Shown here piece by piece: positions 60,787 through 64,000 of a stretch of 64,000 nucleotides of DNA. The position numbers were made by a program, and so were the translations under genes. Below the pieces are notes generated by a model, which searched no databases, was not told the origin of the DNA, and saw only the letters and a program-made list of their open reading frames with translations. Positions within the stretch are counted from its first letter, which is position 1; each line of letters starts with the position of its first letter. Source of the DNA: Orthonyx spaldingii (lineage: Eukaryota > Chordata > Aves > Passeriformes > Orthonychidae); NCBI GenBank assembly GCA_013397795.1, contig VZTJ01001762.1, forward strand, positions 124,143-188,142. Direction: 5' to 3'.

Positions 60787-63527
60787 ACGATACAGTTTTT
60801 TTCTTCAGTTTTTTTCCCCTCCTACACTACTTCTTTACAGCTTAATTCTGATTTTTTACCATTGCAAGCTCCAACAGGTTTGTGCTACCCATATAAACTA
60901 GGAAGTTTACACACCCCCAGAGGTGCACCAAAGATGGAAGATGACTAGGCTTGTCTCTTCAAATTTGCGGCATAGTTATAAGGAAGAGTTCTACAAAATA
61001 TTTGTTCAAATTAATATTTTTTCATTGTTTCTTGTTGAAAAAAATAGCCAAAATTCTACTGTGAAACTGAATTAAGACATACCGCCATCCAAGTTCAATC
61101 AAAAAGAAAAGAAATTCAGCATGCGATCAGCAGCATTCTAACAAATTGCTTAGCTGGGAGATGTAAACCACTGTAAATATAGTACTCAATATATATGGTA
61201 TATGCAATACAATGCCATGTGAAGTCTTCTCCATCTGACAGTGGCCTTAACAATAAATAAAATAGATTTGACAAGGACAGACTTAATGATGTGGCACTTC
61301 ATTCAAACCACCCTTCTGTCTCAGGACAATGGGTAAGAATTCATCCATTCCTAAAAGGGTTCTTCTACTAAGAACTCCTATTAACCTCTTGTGAACCTTT
61401 TATAAACTGAAGAGTATTAAAAATGTTCTAAACCAGTAAATGGTGAAAATGTGAAATAAATGTTGCAGAAACACAAATCCACTGGGATTTGTTCTTTGAA
61501 ATTTTTCACTTTGCACGGATTTGAAGGCAAGGACTTTGTTTCCTTCACAATAGGTATAATTTGAATGATTGGTTGCACGGTTGAAAATTGAATTTAGTAT
61601 TTTTGAAATATGTTTTGTTTAAGACCCTAATATATTTGAGTCTACTTCTGTTTATAACTCAGTAACTGCTCCACTATCTTGCTTTCAAAAATGCAGCAAA
61701 TTTTCCCTCTGTTTATTGTCAGTTTCTCTAGAAAACTATGTATCTTGCTTAATGATTTTCTTCTCAAAATATCTTTCAAGCAATTTAAAACTTTTCCTTT
61801 TGAATAAATAAAGTTATATGAAGAAATGCTATAAAATTTCTTATCCCAAGGGACTGCAAGACTTATGCTCCTATCCAAATACAAATTCTCATCATGAACA
61901 CTGTACAGTCCTTGATTCACAAATCCTATGGGATTATTGCAAATCATTAAAAATATATACACACAGTCATACTTCTAGTCAGTAAAAACACTGCAAGAAG
62001 AAACTATATAGAAGACAGAAAGGACACAGCTCCTGAATTTATGGCTTCATAGAATGAAACAGAATCCACAGGGAAATAAATTGTTTTATTTGCTTAATTT
62101 GTTTTTATTCCCAGGAAGACATTTAATGAACAATTAAACAACTCCAAAACAGTGTGAGAGCCCACTCACCATGGGTCTAAACCACAGCAGAAATGGAGGG
62201 ATGGCCTTTAAATTTAAGATATATTCCACGATTAAGATGCCACTGTACGAAAGTGAGAAGATGAAGAAATTTATTCCCCTTTTTCTCACCAGCAGACTTT
62301 GGGGCATCTGCATCCACCTTGACTCTGACATCAAGTCACATTTACCTGTTTGCCCTAAAGTGCAGCCATGTATAATTATCATGTTGTCTATAGATCTTTC
62401 TCTATAGAAATTCTCCCTTCACAAATATGTAAATGTCTCATTATTTTTACCTTCAAAATTCTGTGGAAATCGCTCTCTCATCTTGGATTTTTTATACTGA
62501 ATATCCAAATAGCCTCTTGGCTCTTCCAGTCTTTGCAGTCTCATTTTCAATAGCTTATTTAATTGCTACTTCTATTCCCCTTTTAATCATTCATACCATG
62601 TTCAACTCATGCATGGAGCATAACATATTCTCTTCAACTCAGTCTCTGTTAAATTCAAGTGAGAACACTTCATTAATTTTTCCACACATGCATATATTTC
62701 TTGAATTTACAAAAATACGCTGCCTCTTTGACTAACTTTTATACCATTAACTCATTTTAGCAGAGGTCATGTTTAATTTGTTTCTTCAGAAGCTGAATAA
62801 ATATTTGTACATCCTGTAAAATCACAATGTCCTTTATATATTTTGGATCATAAACTGAGCTCTGCATTTTCTGACCACACGGATTTCAGGTATTTTTGAG
62901 TTTCTGGTATGTATTCGGCACATTAGCGTGAGGAAGTATGGACCTATTAAGAGATATGGTGACTTTCGAATAGCTGGTCAAATGAGAAGATAAGTGACAA
63001 AACATGACTGAATATTATGGGGTTGTTTTTAGCTCATGTCACAGACAATCATATTTAGGCACTCTAAGGCAGGCAGCCAATTGAGAGCCACATAAGCAAA
63101 CGAGGCAGTCATCTAAGATGGCATGGCACTGTCAGTTACCCTTCCCACACCAAGCTGTGCTGACTTCTGCACCTGAGGAAGTAATAGTGATGTATGTCAG
63201 TTCCTAATAGGAGTAAGGAGAGAGAATATCCCAGCAATAACCTCAACCCATCCCTATGTCTATAATGTAAGACCAGCAAATTCAATCATCTAACGTGCTC
63301 TCATCCTAACTCACAGCTTTGCTATGACAACATGGAATAAATCCACCTCCTTGAAGAACTAAAATCCAATTTTAGCAACTTTTCTGATAGATCGTAATCC
63401 AACATTTTCCCCCCATTTGTATTGCATATATCCAGTAACCATGCCTGGTGTCCAGATTATAATAATTCTTTAGATTAATATAACATCCAAAGCTAGGAGC
63501 CGTTTTAAGATTTTCTCTGTCTACCTT

Positions 63528-63938
63528 AGGAAAGGAAGACCCAGGAAACTACAGGCTGGTCAGTCTCACTTCTATGCCCGGCAAGTTTATGTAGCAGACT
63601 GTCCTTGAAACTGTACTAAGGAACATGGGAAATAAGGATGTGACTGGTGACACCCAACATGACTTCTCTCAGGGTAAATTGCTCCTGACAAATTTGGTGG
63701 CCCTCTATGATGGAGTTGTGGATTTGGTGAATAAGGGAAAAGCAACGGATGTCATCCACCTGGACTTATGTAAAGAATTTGACACTGTTCTATATTATAT
63801 CCTTTTCTTTGAACTGGAGAAATGTAAATTTACATTTGATGGATTGACCCGCTGGTGGATAAGGAACTGACTGGATGACCAATTTCAAAGAGTTGTGGTC
63901 AACAGCTCAATGTCCAAGTAGAGATCAGTGATGAATGA
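63528..63938 (+). mobile_element. CR1 LINE reverse transcriptase fragment
   Basis: It starts GGAAAGGAAGACCCAGGAAA, encoding EDPGNYRLVSLTS at the front of the RT domain. It continues through DVIHLDLCKEFDTV near 63748, the RT block that contains one catalytic Asp, then LTRWWIRN and QFQRVVVNSS, and ends near GAGATCAGTGATGAATG. An in-frame TAG (about 63595) and TGA (about 63868) interrupt it. The FADD block and everything 3' of it are absent before the window end, so this is an internal piece truncated at both ends. Confidence 0.92.
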
Positions 63939-64000
63939 CTCTGTGAGTTGACAGGCAGGAAGCCAGAACAACCACAAAGCCACAGTTGTAATGTAAAGAG
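63939..64000. other. Short flank at window end
   Basis: Sixty-two bases after the CR1 piece stops matching; nothing recognised. Confidence 0.5.

Larger units (their letters stand above)
55463..63527. other. Unique DNA, locally GC-richer near 60.4-60.8 kb
   Basis: No gene or large repeat recognised. It contains a short CCATCATTAC repeat (58211-58251), a perfect G-quadruplex motif (58716-58730) and a GC-richer stretch with an ATG-started 125-codon frame (60409-60786, listed separately). Confidence 0.6.

Noticed and set aside
1..64000. CRISPR arrays, tRNA or rRNA genes, bacterial-type operons
   Set aside because: No regularly spaced identical repeats, no cloverleaf with A/B boxes recognised, and the repeat content is vertebrate.

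Overview
The window looks like ordinary AT-rich bird nuclear DNA, either intergenic or inside a very large intron. The evidence is the repeat content. There are at least nine pieces of CR1, the main avian LINE, several ending in the typical ATTCTATGATTCTATG-type 3' tail. There are also three LTR pieces of the bird ERVL type (TGTYNTGGTTT start, ACA end) and one GC-rich endogenous retrovirus 3' end. No Alu-, B1- or L1-like sequence was seen. The LTR types suggest a neoavian bird, possibly a songbird, but that is inference.

I found no host protein-coding gene, tRNA, rRNA or CRISPR array. Open frames outside the repeats are mostly under about 140 codons, as expected by chance in this composition. 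The only frame of 154 codons starts without ATG and spans unique DNA after an LTR.

Layout: 1-4.8 kb unique DNA; 4.8-5.05 kb LTR fragment (+); 6.7-7.2 kb CR1 (-); 10.7-11.25 kb CR1 (+) with a fairly intact reading frame; 18.17-18.61 kb solo LTR (+) with a 5-bp target duplication; 19.3-20.4 kb CR1 (-); 23.3-23.5 kb CR1 3' end (+); about 25.8 kb a short CR1 tip; 26.8-27.7 kb GC-rich retroviral 3' LTR plus a short internal remnant (-); 34.8-36.7 kb the longest CR1 (+), with a duplicated 3' junction; 37.6-37.8 kb another CR1 3' end (+); 45.8-46.3 kb solo LTR (+); about 55.4 kb a decayed CR1 3' end; 63.5-63.9 kb CR1 reverse transcriptase piece (+). The rest is unique AT-rich sequence with short microsatellites, A-tracts and a few local tandem duplications.

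Nothing here acts together as a pathway. The window is best read as a record of transposon insertion and decay. I see no support for a new biological system. The points most worth checking are the CpG-rich retroviral LTR with a G-quadruplex-prone U3, the duplicated CR1 3' junction, and a decayed 48-bp tandem repeat.
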